Shown piece after piece: positions 1-7,133 of a stretch of 28,489 bases of DNA. Every line of letters begins with the position of its first letter. Positions within the stretch are counted from its first letter, which is position 1. The notes beneath the pieces were generated by a model. The model had not been told where the DNA came from and did not search any database. It saw only the letters and a list, made by a program, of their open reading frames with translations. The stretch is from Gallionella sp. (lineage in GTDB: Bacteria > Pseudomonadota > Gammaproteobacteria > Burkholderiales > Gallionellaceae): positions 1-28,489 of the forward strand of contig JAUYGW010000229.1 of the NCBI GenBank assembly GCA_030690245.1, given 5' to 3'. A program made the translations under genes and the position numbers.

Positions 1-183
1 GACCTACACCTGATGAACGACTTGAGATAAACATAAGCATTTGTCTTAGCATATTACGATGAAGGCAAAGTCTATCAGACTTTTCTATGGGGATTTAAGC
101 AGGATAAAGATCGAGAACACCTCGGTTGGAATAGATCGCAATCTTAAAATAGCCGCGATTTCTGAATCAGCTGATAATTTCGT
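1..183. other. Unassigned left edge
   Basis: No gene is recognised here. A plus-strand frame open from the left edge ends at a stop at 28-30 and could be the last codons of an upstream gene, but nine residues are too few to identify. The rest is AT-rich and looks intergenic. Confidence 0.4.
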
Positions 184-214
184 GAAGGGTTGAACTCGTT
201 GAGTTCAACCCTTC
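184..214. terminator. Strong hairpin, probable terminator of the yqjDEK-like operon
   Basis: A perfect 14-bp inverted repeat (GAAGGGTTGAACTC and its complement) surrounds a 3-nt GTT loop. It lies 54 bp beyond the stop of the last minus-strand gene of the yqjDEK-like operon. No clear T-tract follows on either strand, so intrinsic termination is inferred from stem strength and position only. Confidence 0.55.
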
Positions 215-267
215 CGTTATGACGTTGGTGATGCGATGTTTGAAACCGGTAGCTAGCCAACGAACCC

Positions 268-591
268 TCAATGGTCAACACTGGTATTTTGCGCTCTTCC
301 TGGAAAACGAGTTGCCAGGGAAAAGATGGCGGGATAGAGGCGCAACAAGCGCCATCCCTCCTGCGCCAGCCCGGCAATGCCTTTACGGCGTAATGCTAGA
401 AATGCCGCCACCCCGCCGGCCACCCATGCGGGATGGTTGTGTATGAAGCGCACCGCCTTCACCCCTGCGTCAACCAGCGCCAAGGGTTTTTGCCAGCGCT
501 GGGAAATTCCGGCCACTTCTATTCGCTGGGTCTCAATTTTTTCTATGAGCACCCGGCGGCGGCAGGCAAGGTCGGCAAGTCGCTTTTTCAT
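268..591 (-). CDS. yqjK: YqjK-like protein
   Basis: This basic protein of 107 residues has an Arg/Lys-rich amphipathic N-terminus (about residues 1-40) and a short hydrophobic stretch near 55-72 (HPAWVAGGVAAFLALRRKG). That layout is typical of the YqjK family, which travels with yqjD and yqjE. I chose ATG at 591 because it overlaps the yqjE stop as ATGA, the usual sign of translational coupling; an in-frame ATG at 609 would run 22 nt into yqjE. The molecular role of YqjK is not established. Family assignment rests on size, composition and operon position more than on a diagnostic motif. Confidence 0.7.
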   Translation of the reverse strand: MKKRLADLACRRRVLIEKIETQRIEVAGISQRWQKPLALVDAGVKAVRFIHNHPAWVAGGVAAFLALRRKGIAGLAQEGWRLLRLYPAIFSLATRFPGRAQNTSVDH

Positions 592-965
592 GGGCGAGGC
601 GCAAGCCAATCGCGGTCATCGGCCAATTCGGCCAGGCTGGTAGAAAACAGTTTGGATCTTTCTCTTGCCACGCGGCGCAATGCGTTCCATGCCAAGAGTC
701 CGGCGACAAAATACAACGCAGTAAAACCACCCAGCACCAGCAGACGATGGCTATCCCAAAACAACACCAAAACAAACACGGTCAGCAGCATGATGGCCAA
801 GCCAAAGAACAGCAGGGCAACACTGCCATAGAGCAAAACTTGCCCGACGCGCAGGCGCTCTTCCTCCATCTCGTTGGACAGCAGTTCAATCCTTGTCTGG
901 ACGATGACGAGCAAAGTGCCCGCCATTCGCTTCAGCGATTCCATCAGCCCTGTCGATTCCGCCAT
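588..965 (-). CDS. yqjE: Phage holin family / YqjE-like inner-membrane protein
   Basis: This 125-residue protein has an N-terminal amphipathic helix (about 1-38, rich in Glu and Arg) followed by two strong transmembrane segments near 43-70 and 75-95, separated by a short WDSHR turn. That is the layout of the YqjE family (Pfam Phage_holin_3_6). In Enterobacteria YqjE is a small membrane protein encoded with YqjD and linked to stationary-phase stress; despite the Pfam name there is no evidence of lysis function. It starts 3 nt after the yqjD-like stop and overlaps the next gene by 4 nt, so it is the middle gene of a three-gene operon. Confidence 0.85.
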   Translation of the reverse strand: MAESTGLMESLKRMAGTLLVIVQTRIELLSNEMEEERLRVGQVLLYGSVALLFFGLAIMLLTVFVLVLFWDSHRLLVLGGFTALYFVAGLLAWNALRRVARERSKLFSTSLAELADDRDWLAPRP

Positions 966-968
966 GCC

Positions 969-1304
969 TTAGCGCCGTGCAATCAGCATCCCGACAATCA
1001 CGCCCGCGCAGGCGGAGATGCCAATCGATTGCCAAGGGTTATTGTGAACGTATTGGTCTGTGGCTTTTGCAGCCTGCCGGGCGTGCTCAATCACAGCGTT
1101 TTCGGCCGCAGCCAGTCGTCCCTTAACAACCTGCAGGCTTTCCTGGATGCGCGCACGGGCGGCAACAGCTCCTTCACCCGCTTGGCTGGCGGTTGCGCGC
1201 AGCAGTTCCTCGGCATCCGCCACCACCAATCGCAAATCTTCCATGAGCTTTTCCTTTGAAGCTGCGGCGCTTGTATTATTTGAATCCATTATTTTTGTGT
1301 TCAT
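969..1304 (-). CDS. yqjD: DUF883 family protein (YqjD/ElaB-like)
   Basis: The 111-residue protein is mostly a long charged amphipathic helix (about 15-85) and ends in a C-terminal membrane anchor (NNPWQSIGISACAGVIVGML). The NPWQ(S/A)xG...GxxxG tail followed by Arg-Arg is the hallmark of the DUF883 family. E. coli YqjD, ElaB and YgaM are tail-anchored inner-membrane proteins induced in stationary phase, and YqjD associates with ribosomes. Here the lead position of the operon and an AAGGA about 8 nt before ATG 1304 support this start; an internal ATG at 1289 is an alternative. The similar operon layout in enterics supports the assignment. Confidence 0.88.
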   Translation of the reverse strand: MNTKIMDSNNTSAAASKEKLMEDLRLVVADAEELLRATASQAGEGAVAARARIQESLQVVKGRLAAAENAVIEHARQAAKATDQYVHNNPWQSIGISACAGVIVGMLIARR

Positions 1305-1451
1305 GGCTTAATTCCTTAGTTAAAGTTGGGTGTTATAGATACGGATAGAGCTACTAAGCAACGGACAGGACGCGAAGAAATTGCGTTTCAGCCGTCACAA
1401 ATAGCCATCTGCTTATACGGGAAACTATTGCAAGTTGCATGGCTATGCATT

Positions 1452-1482
1452 GCGGGCAATGTCACGTTAGAGACGCGCCCGC
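1452..1482. terminator. Weak candidate terminator after the BON gene
   Basis: GCGGGC at 1452-1457 pairs with GCCCGC at 1477-1482 around a 19-nt loop, just beyond the stop of the minus-strand BON gene. There is no T-run, so this is a tentative call from position and GC content. Confidence 0.3.
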
Positions 1483-1489
1483 AACTGCG

Positions 1490-1801
1490 TTACTTGCTCC
1501 GCATGTCATTCTTGATGGATTTTACACCCTTGACGCTACGTGTAACTTCGACCGCTTTGTCCATGTCGGCCTTGTACTTAACGAAGCCGCTTAATTGAAC
1601 TACACCCTTAAAGGTTTCGACGTTGATTTCGGCGGATTTCAGGGTGGGTTCGTTGAATATGGCTGCCTTGACCTTGGTCGTGATAACGCTGTCGTCGACA
1701 TATTCGCCGGTGCCTTCCTGCGTTGACGTGGATGCGCAGCCCAGGGAAAACAGCAACGCAATAGTCATAAAGAATGCGGAAAAATATTTTAGTTGTTTCA
1801 T
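1490..1801 (-). CDS. BON-domain lipoprotein (OsmY-like), paralogue of 12741-13055
   Basis: The 103-residue precursor has a signal peptide ending in a lipobox (LFSLGC, Cys22) followed by one BON domain (about 38-100), with the typical VDDSVITTKVKAAIF start and a GVVQLSGFV core. BON domains occur in periplasmic or outer-membrane proteins such as OsmY and are thought to bind phospholipid. The start at 1801 is supported by AGGAG about 8 nt upstream; an earlier in-frame ATG at 1840 would put 13 residues before the signal peptide and is rejected. It is strikingly similar to the plus-strand gene at 12741, with the motif CASTSTQEGTGEYVDD shared exactly, so the two are paralogues. Confidence 0.9.
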   Translation of the reverse strand: MKQLKYFSAFFMTIALLFSLGCASTSTQEGTGEYVDDSVITTKVKAAIFNEPTLKSAEINVETFKGVVQLSGFVKYKADMDKAVEVTRSVKGVKSIKNDMRSK

Positions 1802-1908
1802 GGTCAATCTCCTTGGATATATATAAAAATTAAACTTCAAAGTTGCTCATCATCAAGTACTGCCGCTGAAATTCGCCATTTGCTTTCAGGCAAATTTTAA
1901 CGAGCACA

Positions 1909-2067
1909 TCACAATCGTCCCAGCAAAAACAGAATGATCAGAATAGTCAATATCAGCCCGATGCCTCCGCTTGGGCCATAACCCCAAGTCCTGCTGTGCG
2001 GCCAAGCCGGGATTGCACCGATTAGCATCAACACCACAATGATCAATAGAATAGTTCCAACTGACAT
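1909..2067 (-). CDS. DUF3309 family mini membrane protein
   Basis: This 52-residue ORF starts at ATG 2067 with GGAG 9 nt upstream and stops at 1909. It has two hydrophobic segments (about 4-20 and 36-51) around a loop containing PAWPHSRTWGYGPSGG and ends in LLGRL. The W-(P)-x-S-R-x-WGYGPSGG loop is the signature of DUF3309, a family of tiny proteins common in Proteobacteria with no known function. It lies between the BON gene (107 nt downstream) and the OmpA-like lipoprotein (76 nt upstream), so it may be cotranscribed with either. A longer overlapping ORF in another frame (1886-2137) lacks any family signal. Confidence 0.88.
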   Translation of the reverse strand: MSVGTILLIIVVLMLIGAIPAWPHSRTWGYGPSGGIGLILTILIILFLLGRL

Positions 2068-2143
2068 TTCGTTTCTCCTTGTAACCTTGCCGAAATAGCT
2101 GCCTGGGCCTTACTGTGCGAAGCCCAGGTTTTGCCACAGATGC

Positions 2144-3037
2144 CTAGCGTGGAGCGATGTTGTCTTTACTGTCGGAGATGATGATTTCCACGCGCCGATT
2201 CGATTGACGGCCGGCGGCGGTGTCGTTGCCGCCAACCGGAAATGCCTCGCCATAGCCATGTGTGGTGACACGATCGCTGCTGATTCCCATGTTGATCAAA
2301 GCCATCCGTACGGCATTGGCGCGCCGCTCAGAGAGCTCCTGGTTGTAGCTGTCACTGCCGGTGCTGTCGGTGAAGCCTTCAACCAACACCTTGTGCTGCG
2401 GATATCGATTGAGAAAATCGGCCAGCTTTTGCACATTGCGCATACCGCCCGATTCCAGCTGCGCCTTGTTGGTGCGGAACAACACATCGCCTAGCGTGAT
2501 CACCATGCCGCGCGCCGTTTTCTTGGCATCCAACTCCTTGAGCTGCATTTCCTGTTGGGCGATGAGCGCTTGGTCACGTTCCGCATTGGCGCTGGCTGCC
2601 GCCAATTCGGCGGCTTGCTGGTCAACGGTTTCCTGTGAAATCGCTGCCTGCTGTTTGGCCGTATCTGCTTCGGCTGTTCTCGCTTCAAGGCGAGCTTCGG
2701 TGCGTTTCGCCCCGGCGTTGGCGACCGCTAATTCAGCCGTTTTTTGCTTGGCAGTTTCCTGTGCAATGCCCACTTTTTGACTGGCTAAGTAAGACAGATG
2801 ATCGACTGTGGCAGTACCTTGACCTTTGCTAAAGGCCTCGTCCGCCTTGTTCAGGGTATCGCCTGCTTCTTTCAATTCAAGTGCGGCTAGAGTGGTGACC
2901 TGGGGGTTGGCTTGCGCGGTGTTGTAACGGTCATGTGCTTCTGTGAGTGCTGCGTTTTGCGGTGGCGCGGAAGTGGCACAGCCAGACAGAACCGCAACTG
3001 CGATCAGGGTCATGGGAAAGAATAGATTTTTTTTCAT
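2144..3037 (-). CDS. Lipoprotein with DUF4398 and OmpA-like peptidoglycan-binding domains
   Basis: The 297-residue precursor carries a lipobox (AVLSGC, Cys20), a DUF4398-like helical region (about 25-100), an Ala/Gln/Glu-rich coiled coil (about 95-175) and a C-terminal OmpA domain (about 185-288). That domain contains the TDSTGSDSYNQELSERRA motif and the NRRVEI end that bind diaminopimelate in peptidoglycan. The family (Pal- or YiaD-like) tethers the outer membrane to the wall; here a long coiled coil would act as spacer. ATG at 3037 is chosen for the GGAG about 9 nt upstream and because the lipoprotein signal begins there. It follows the DUF4398 gene by 18 nt, so the two probably form an operon. 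Confidence 0.9.
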   Translation of the reverse strand: MKKNLFFPMTLIAVAVLSGCATSAPPQNAALTEAHDRYNTAQANPQVTTLAALELKEAGDTLNKADEAFSKGQGTATVDHLSYLASQKVGIAQETAKQKTAELAVANAGAKRTEARLEARTAEADTAKQQAAISQETVDQQAAELAAASANAERDQALIAQQEMQLKELDAKKTARGMVITLGDVLFRTNKAQLESGGMRNVQKLADFLNRYPQHKVLVEGFTDSTGSDSYNQELSERRANAVRMALINMGISSDRVTTHGYGEAFPVGGNDTAAGRQSNRRVEIIISDSKDNIAPR

Positions 3038-3055
3038 GATGAACTCCATTGATGA

Positions 3056-3466
3056 TTATTTGGTTTTACGGTCGATTTCTTGGCGAAGCACGCGATTGTC
3101 TTCTTTCACTGCATCCGCAGCCTTCTGTGCCTTGGCTGATCGGGCAGCGGCAGCAGCTAGTTCAGCATCAACCTGCACTTCTTCAGCCAAAAGGCGGGCG
3201 CGCGCATAATCTTTTTCCCCCATCGCCCGTTCTGCCCACTCCATTTTCTCCATCGCAGATTTGAATTGAAGCGGTGCAAACTCATTGCCCCCGGCATTCC
3301 TTGCATTGTTTAACGCAGCCTTGGAAATAGCCATCTGTTCCGTGGGTGCCGGAATGGCCGAAGTGGACGTAGTGCTTGCGCAACCCGAAATAAAAAGGGC
3401 AAATGCTACGGCTGCACCGATCCTGTGTATTTGATACGACTTGAGGCGGTTAAATTTTTTCATCAT
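3056..3466 (-). CDS. DUF4398 lipoprotein
   Basis: The 136-residue product has a signal peptide with lipobox FISGC (Cys29), then a single DUF4398 domain (about 44-125) of two Ala-rich helices (ISKAALNNARNAGG..., FAPLQFKSAMEKMEWAERA) ending in a charged coiled tail. DUF4398 proteins are small envelope lipoproteins often encoded with OmpA-domain lipoproteins, as here, where the next gene starts 18 nt after this stop. The start lies in a cluster of ATGs (3472, 3466, 3463); AAGGA 5 nt before 3466 favours that one. The reading frame is open to 3658 but the extra 60 residues lack a signal peptide. A TGTGCG-type palindrome lies about 180 bp upstream. Confidence 0.85.
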   Translation of the reverse strand: MMKKFNRLKSYQIHRIGAAVAFALFISGCASTTSTSAIPAPTEQMAISKAALNNARNAGGNEFAPLQFKSAMEKMEWAERAMGEKDYARARLLAEEVQVDAELAAAAARSAKAQKAADAVKEDNRVLRQEIDRKTK

Positions 3467-3641
3467 TTTCATCCTTTGAGTTAAACATCGAACATAGTTG
3501 TTGCAATGAATAGTTATTGCGGTTGCAACGATTTCTAATTGCTCTAACCACAGCCGCAGCAAAATTTGGATGGCTCTATTGGAAAGGAACCGCTTTTGAG
3601 AACCATCTGTATTGATTAAACGCCTCTCGGCAGATACACAC

Positions 3642-3657
3642 CGTGCGTTAACGCACA
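3642..3657. promoter_or_regulatory. Putative operator A (CRP/FNR-type palindrome)
   Basis: CGTGCGTTAACGCACA contains a perfect 14-bp palindrome, GTGCGTTAACGCAC. It lies about 180 bp upstream of the DUF4398 start on the minus strand. It belongs to a set of five near-identical sites (also at 4942, 7024, 7118, 8949) found only in this half of the window. Binding by the regulator at 14434 is inferred. Confidence 0.6.
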
Positions 3658-3714
3658 TAAATGAGTTGTAGCGAGAGGCAATCTTTTGCTGTGAAGATGA
3701 AATTCAAACAGGTA

Positions 3715-3912
3715 TTATTTTTTAGCGTCTTCTGCCGCATCCTCAATTCTTTCTCCGGCCTTCTCGATTTGTTGACCGGTTTTCTCTACCGCCTTGTCGA
3801 CTTCCTTGCCGGCGCGTTCCGCCGGACCTTCCTGTTTTTGGCAGCCGGATAGCATTGCAACCAAGATGCCAATCGCCAAGGTTGTGGCGATATTTTTGTT
3901 GAATTTCATCAT
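3715..3912 (-). CDS. Small coiled-coil lipoprotein
   Basis: This 65-residue precursor has a signal peptide and lipobox (AMLSGC, Cys24), and the mature part is a single charged amphipathic helix (GPAERAGKEVDKAVEK...). ATG at 3912 has AAGGAG 6 nt upstream; the next codon is also ATG. The mature helix resembles the N-terminal part of the BON lipoprotein at 13172 (GPAETAGKKIDQTVEEAG), so it looks like that protein without its BON domain. Small lipoproteins of this composition are common in Betaproteobacteria, and no function is known to me. It faces operator A across 63 bp but ends there, so it is not an obvious target of that site. Confidence 0.8.
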   Translation of the reverse strand: MMKFNKNIATTLAIGILVAMLSGCQKQEGPAERAGKEVDKAVEKTGQQIEKAGERIEDAAEDAKK

Positions 3913-4007
3913 TTGTATCTCCTTAGTCCAGATGTTTTATACCCAAAGGGTATGAGAACCTCTTTCGAGGTAAATTTGCACGAAGATCACGCCGGGTATT
4001 GCGAGTT

Positions 4008-4024
4008 GGGCGGTAAAGCCGCCC
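4008..4024. terminator. Short GC-rich hairpin after the Lmo0937-type gene
   Basis: GGGCGG and CCGCCC surround a 5-nt TAAAG loop. It sits 59 bp downstream of the minus-strand mini-gene stop at 4083 and 96 bp upstream of the lipoprotein start at 3912. No T-tract follows, so its role as a terminator is tentative. Confidence 0.4.
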
Positions 4025-4082
4025 ATCTCTGCCTACCCACTTTTATGGATAGGGCTGTTTTACAAAGTAGCCCCAGACCGCG

Positions 4083-4220
4083 TCATCTATTAATCACTCG
4101 CAGCAAGACAACTACGATAGCAATCACCAATAGAATATGGATGAAACCGCCCATGGTGGTAGAAGTAATGAGACCCAATAACCACAGGACAAGCATAACG
4201 ACAGCAATAGTGTAGAGCAT
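4083..4220 (-). CDS. Lmo0937-type mini membrane protein
   Basis: The 45-residue ORF from ATG 4220 to TGA 4083 encodes two transmembrane helices (about 2-19 and 25-42) with the pattern MLYTIAVVMLVLWLLG...GGFIHILLVIAIVVVLLRVI. The LWLLG, GGFIHILLVIA and VVLLR elements match the Lmo0937 family (Pfam DUF5670), a widespread group of about 50-residue membrane proteins of unknown role, often seen near stress genes. AAAGG lies 8 nt before the start. A plus-strand ORF overlapping this stretch (3913-4215) is its shadow. Confidence 0.85.
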   Translation of the reverse strand: MLYTIAVVMLVLWLLGLITSTTMGGFIHILLVIAIVVVLLRVINR

Positions 4221-4302
4221 GGGATCGACCTTTCTGTTTCATGGTTTACGCAGCGCCCGCAACCATTTGGTTGGCGCAACAGCGGTGTAGCTGACTGTAA
4301 GG

Positions 4303-4518
4303 TTATTTGCTGATTTCGTGGCCAATGACACCGCCGACTGCCGCACCGCCGACTGTGCCGGCGGCGCTTCCGCCGGTCATGACGGAACCGCCCACGGCGC
4401 CGACACCTGCACCGATCGCGGTATTCTTATCCTGCGTCGACATGCCGGCACAACCCGCCAATCCGAGCAGCATGCATGCTGCCATTGCATTCACTGTTAA
4501 TCTTTGTATCGTGTTCAT
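4303..4518 (-). CDS. Glycine-zipper lipoprotein (OsmB-like)
   Basis: The 71-residue precursor has a lipobox (LGLAGC, Cys23) and a Gly/Ala-rich mature segment (about 34-70) with repeated GxxxG spacing (IGAGVGAVGGSVMTGG..., VGGAAVGGVIGHEI). This is the glycine-zipper type found in OsmB and SlyB-like outer-membrane lipoproteins, which are induced by osmotic or envelope stress in E. coli. A strong GAGGAGG lies 8 nt before the start. It stands alone between two minus-strand genes. The exact family (OsmB versus other glycine-zipper lipoproteins) cannot be settled by eye. Confidence 0.85.
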   Translation of the reverse strand: MNTIQRLTVNAMAACMLLGLAGCAGMSTQDKNTAIGAGVGAVGGSVMTGGSAAGTVGGAAVGGVIGHEISK

Positions 4519-4572
4519 TTGGAATACCTCCTCGTTAAATATTTTGCGTTAAGAAAATTTCTGCCCGGCAGA

Positions 4573-4785
4573 TTATTCGTCGCAGCACTTCATTATTTTG
4601 TTCATACAGGGTTCCCTGGAGTTATCGGTGTATGAGGCATAATTTGCATTTCCGAACCCGTGCTCGGCTTTGATGTTTTTTGCGGCAGCGTTGTATTCGT
4701 TCTTCGGCATGTTTTGCGCCGCCGCGCCCGTGCTGAATGCGAGACTGGTTATGCCCAAAATTGCGGTAATGTGTGATTTATTCAT
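4573..4785 (-). CDS. Small secreted protein with C-terminal cysteines
   Basis: The 70-residue precursor has a clear signal peptide with an AxA cleavage site (STGAAAQ, cleavage after about residue 23). The mature part starts like a betaproteobacterial periplasmic family that carries KNEYNAA-KNIKAE, but the usual Lys/Ala-rich tail is replaced by a short segment ending in PCMNKIMKCCDE. Three cysteines in so small an exported protein could coordinate metal or form disulfides; that is inference. It may be a diverged or shortened family member. Operator B lies about 165 bp upstream. Confidence 0.7.
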   Translation of the reverse strand: MNKSHITAILGITSLAFSTGAAAQNMPKNEYNAAAKNIKAEHGFGNANYASYTDNSREPCMNKIMKCCDE

Positions 4786-4941
4786 GATGGTTTTCCTTGT
4801 GGTTGATTGGTCATTGCCGCCAACCGCAGCAGGTAGGAATAGTTTTTAACCTGCGCCTCCTGAATGGCTGTGTTACAAAATATCTGATCATGAAAACGCT
4901 GTGACGATGAGCGCATCATCTCTCTGGCTCCAGGTTTTTTC

Positions 4942-4957
4942 TGTGCGCTAGTGCACA
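4942..4957. promoter_or_regulatory. Putative operator B (CRP/FNR-type palindrome)
   Basis: TGTGCGCTAGTGCACA matches its own complement at 14 of 16 positions. It lies in the 221-bp gap upstream of the minus-strand secreted protein gene (start 4785) and downstream of the AI-2E permease stop, so the small gene is the likely target. Confidence 0.6.
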
Positions 4958-5006
4958 TAGAGTGGTTGTGGACGCCATCGTCGATAAAACCTGCGGCTGC
5001 TAGCTT

Positions 5007-6182
5007 TTAGCGCCCTAGCAACTCGCCGACCGGTTTTAGCGATTCGACCCGGTCACAGATAACTTTGGCGATGGCGACCAGCGGTGCACCGAGCAGCAGG
5101 CCCCAGACGCCCCATAGCCAGCCGAAGAACAGCAGGGCGATGAACAGCACTGCGGCATTCACGCGTGCAAAACGGCTCTGCAGCCAGGTCGCAAACACGA
5201 ACCCGACAGCGCCAGCCACCAGGAGCGACACGCCCGCTATGGCGAGCGCATGGAGTAGCGAACCAGACTGCAAAAAGTCGGCCATACCGCTGGCCAGCGC
5301 GATTGATGTCGGGCCCAGATAAGGGATGAAGTGCAGTACACCGGCGGCGACACCCCATACACCTGCCTGCTCGACTCCAAGCGCCTCGAACGCAAGCCAG
5401 GTGCCGACGCCAACCAAGGCATTCGATACGAGCATGGACAGCAGGTAGCGTTGTATTTGCACGTCGATCTCATCGAGAATGCGCACAACATCTTTCTTGC
5501 GCGACAGCGACGGCCCGACAAACTGCACCAGCTTGAGACGGAAATGCGCGCCCGAGGCCAGCAGAAAATAGGTGAGCAACAGGATGATTGGCGTCTGCGC
5601 GACAATCGTGGCCAGCAGCGCAAACTGCGCGAGCGCGTAGTCGCGCAACCATGTGGTGGATTCGGATGGTCGGACTGACACCACGTGGGTTCCCGGTTTC
5701 GCACCTGCATCGGCGGCGGCCCCCTCAAGCTGTTTGGCGGTTTCCTGCATGTTCTGCAGCGCAGTCGGGCCGGTGCGTGCGTCGCTCAAGTTATGCCGCA
5801 GCTCGCGCGCAGCCTCGGGAAATTTGTCGATCATCGCCGTGGCATCATCGCTCAACGAGAACGCGATCCAGGCCAGGCTGCCGATCAGTACGGCCAGCAC
5901 CAGTGCCGCTGATACGGGGCGCGGCACATGACACGACTTCAGCCAGCCCACCACCGGGCTTAGGGTGTAGCTCGCGAGGATCCCGATCAGCAATGGCACG
6001 AAGAAGGCGCGCGCCAGATACAGTGCGGCGACGATCGCGATGATCGTCAGCGTGCCGACCGCCACACTCATGCGCAAGTAACGGGTTGTACGGATCGTGA
6101 TGGCCACCGCATCTGCGGCAGATGTTTCGGATGCTGCCTTGAGATCGGCATTGCGGAGATTGCTTGGTTGGTCGTGCGGCAT
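5007..6182 (-). CDS. AI-2E family transporter (TqsA/PerM type)
   Basis: The 391-residue integral membrane protein shows the AI-2E_transport layout: a cytosolic N-terminus of about 30 residues, three N-terminal helices (about 35-110), an extracytoplasmic helical region (about 115-180), and five further hydrophobic segments (about 185-370). PYLGP (in LHFIPYLGPTSIALASG) is the family motif. Members export autoinducer-2 (TqsA) or act as sodium-proton antiporters, and most are uncharacterised permeases, so the substrate cannot be assigned. The start is the ATG at 6182. No partner genes are adjacent and it appears to be a single transcription unit. Confidence 0.9.
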   Translation of the reverse strand: MPHDQPSNLRNADLKAASETSAADAVAITIRTTRYLRMSVAVGTLTIIAIVAALYLARAFFVPLLIGILASYTLSPVVGWLKSCHVPRPVSAALVLAVLIGSLAWIAFSLSDDATAMIDKFPEAARELRHNLSDARTGPTALQNMQETAKQLEGAAADAGAKPGTHVVSVRPSESTTWLRDYALAQFALLATIVAQTPIILLLTYFLLASGAHFRLKLVQFVGPSLSRKKDVVRILDEIDVQIQRYLLSMLVSNALVGVGTWLAFEALGVEQAGVWGVAAGVLHFIPYLGPTSIALASGMADFLQSGSLLHALAIAGVSLLVAGAVGFVFATWLQSRFARVNAAVLFIALLFFGWLWGVWGLLLGAPLVAIAKVICDRVESLKPVGELLGR

Positions 6183-6322
6183 TTTATGCGCCTCAATTTG
6201 ATCGTTGATAGCCCGTCATGGGAGAAAATGTAGCCGACACCGCCGGATGAAATCGGGTTGTAATCCGAGAGACACGGCAGTCGGCGGAGAATTTTCCATA
6301 GCCCCATTGTTGAACTGCTCTT

Positions 6323-6342
6323 GTAGGAGCGAATTTATTCGC
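6323..6342. repeat. Short REP-like palindrome, copy 1
   Basis: GTAGGAGCGAATTTATTCGC contains a 5-bp stem, GCGAA/TTCGC, with a TTTA loop. A related sequence occurs at 14213-14238. Dispersed repeats of the form GTAGGAGCGAA-n-TTCGC are common in environmental Proteobacteria; membership is inferred from memory. It lies in the gap between the AI-2E gene and the secreted protein gene. Confidence 0.45.
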
Positions 6343-6420
6343 ACTTCACCCTTCGTTGCTGAGAATGAATTTGCATCTGCAAACCTGTGGTCGGATTGCT
6401 AGTTGAAGGGCCCAATAGCA

Positions 6421-6873
6421 TCAATAGAACTCCTTGCGCCATACAACCTGAAACGAGTGGCGTCGCGGCTTGACCTCGATCCGTTCTCCTGCCGACTCAA
6501 AGCGCAGCAGAGGCGACAATGAAACGCGGCCGCTATCGCGAGCGATTTGCCAGCGTGCATTTGTTGGCCAAGCGATTTCTTTTTTCGGATTGGCGACGGG
6601 GTGTAACCGTGGTGTATAGCTGTGTGCTGCCCCGATAGGTGCGCTATCTATTGAGTGGGTAAGCGCGAAGCTCATGCTGACACGGTAAGGGCGCAGCCAG
6701 TCAACGTCGGGGCGCACCGGTTGGATTGTTAATATTCCCAGAGCGGATGCCAAAGAGCTCTCCTCAGACTGTGCTGTATGCGCCGCAACGGCCAATCCAA
6801 CAAACACCAACCCGAAGCACATGCGAAGCATGGCCGCCTGAAAAAAACGAGAACCAGAAATAGAACTAAACAT
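6421..6873 (-). CDS. Secreted protein of unknown function
   Basis: I do not recognise a family. The 150-residue product has an N-terminal signal sequence (hydrophobic core about 19-31, AHTAQ cleavage region), so it is probably periplasmic or outer-membrane associated. The mature part has no cysteines or transmembrane helices, is rich in Arg, Ser and Pro, and ends in WRKEFY; a terminal aromatic residue can occur in outer-membrane beta-barrels, but the protein is short for one. ATG at 6873 is supported by AAGGAG about 8 nt upstream. Operator C lies about 160 bp upstream, which groups it with the other envelope genes here. Confidence 0.65.
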   Translation of the reverse strand: MFSSISGSRFFQAAMLRMCFGLVFVGLAVAAHTAQSEESSLASALGILTIQPVRPDVDWLRPYRVSMSFALTHSIDSAPIGAAHSYTPRLHPVANPKKEIAWPTNARWQIARDSGRVSLSPLLRFESAGERIEVKPRRHSFQVVWRKEFY

Positions 6874-7023
6874 GTTGCTCTCCTTCTTTAAATACGGCGG
6901 GAGCGTAGAGCCTGATCGAAAACCCGGGCCGGCCCGCTACCGTTTATTCAATTCCCTGTGTCTGAACCGCTCAGAGACTGCGCCTATCGTTAGGCCATTG
7001 TTTTTCATTGGCCGCAACCATGC

Positions 7024-7039
7024 CGTGCGTTGACGCACA
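7024..7039. promoter_or_regulatory. Putative operator C (CRP/FNR-type palindrome)
   Basis: CGTGCGTTGACGCACA is nearly identical to operator A (one central base differs). It lies about 160 bp upstream of the minus-strand secreted protein start at 6873. Confidence 0.6.
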
Positions 7040-7117
7040 TAACCCGTTAATTTGTTATCTGTGTGAGTGCGCCGCCCCGATCAAATGCGGCTCCCTAAGT
7101 TTTTCAAAAAATTCTTT

Positions 7118-7133
7118 TGTGCACTGGCGCACA
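7118..7133. promoter_or_regulatory. Putative operator D (CRP/FNR-type palindrome)
   Basis: TGTGCACTGGCGCACA lies about 255 bp upstream of the plus-strand lipoprotein start at 7381. The downstream block ATGAAAGTGGGA begins 19.5 bp from the site centre, exactly as at operator E. Confidence 0.6.

Noticed and set aside
588..965. Phage remnant, from the holin family name
   Set aside because: The protein is the YqjE type in a yqjD-E-K operon; no other phage gene is present.
1886..2137. 83-codon minus-strand ORF
   Set aside because: It overlaps the DUF3309 gene in another frame, lacks a family signal and has no good ribosome binding site.
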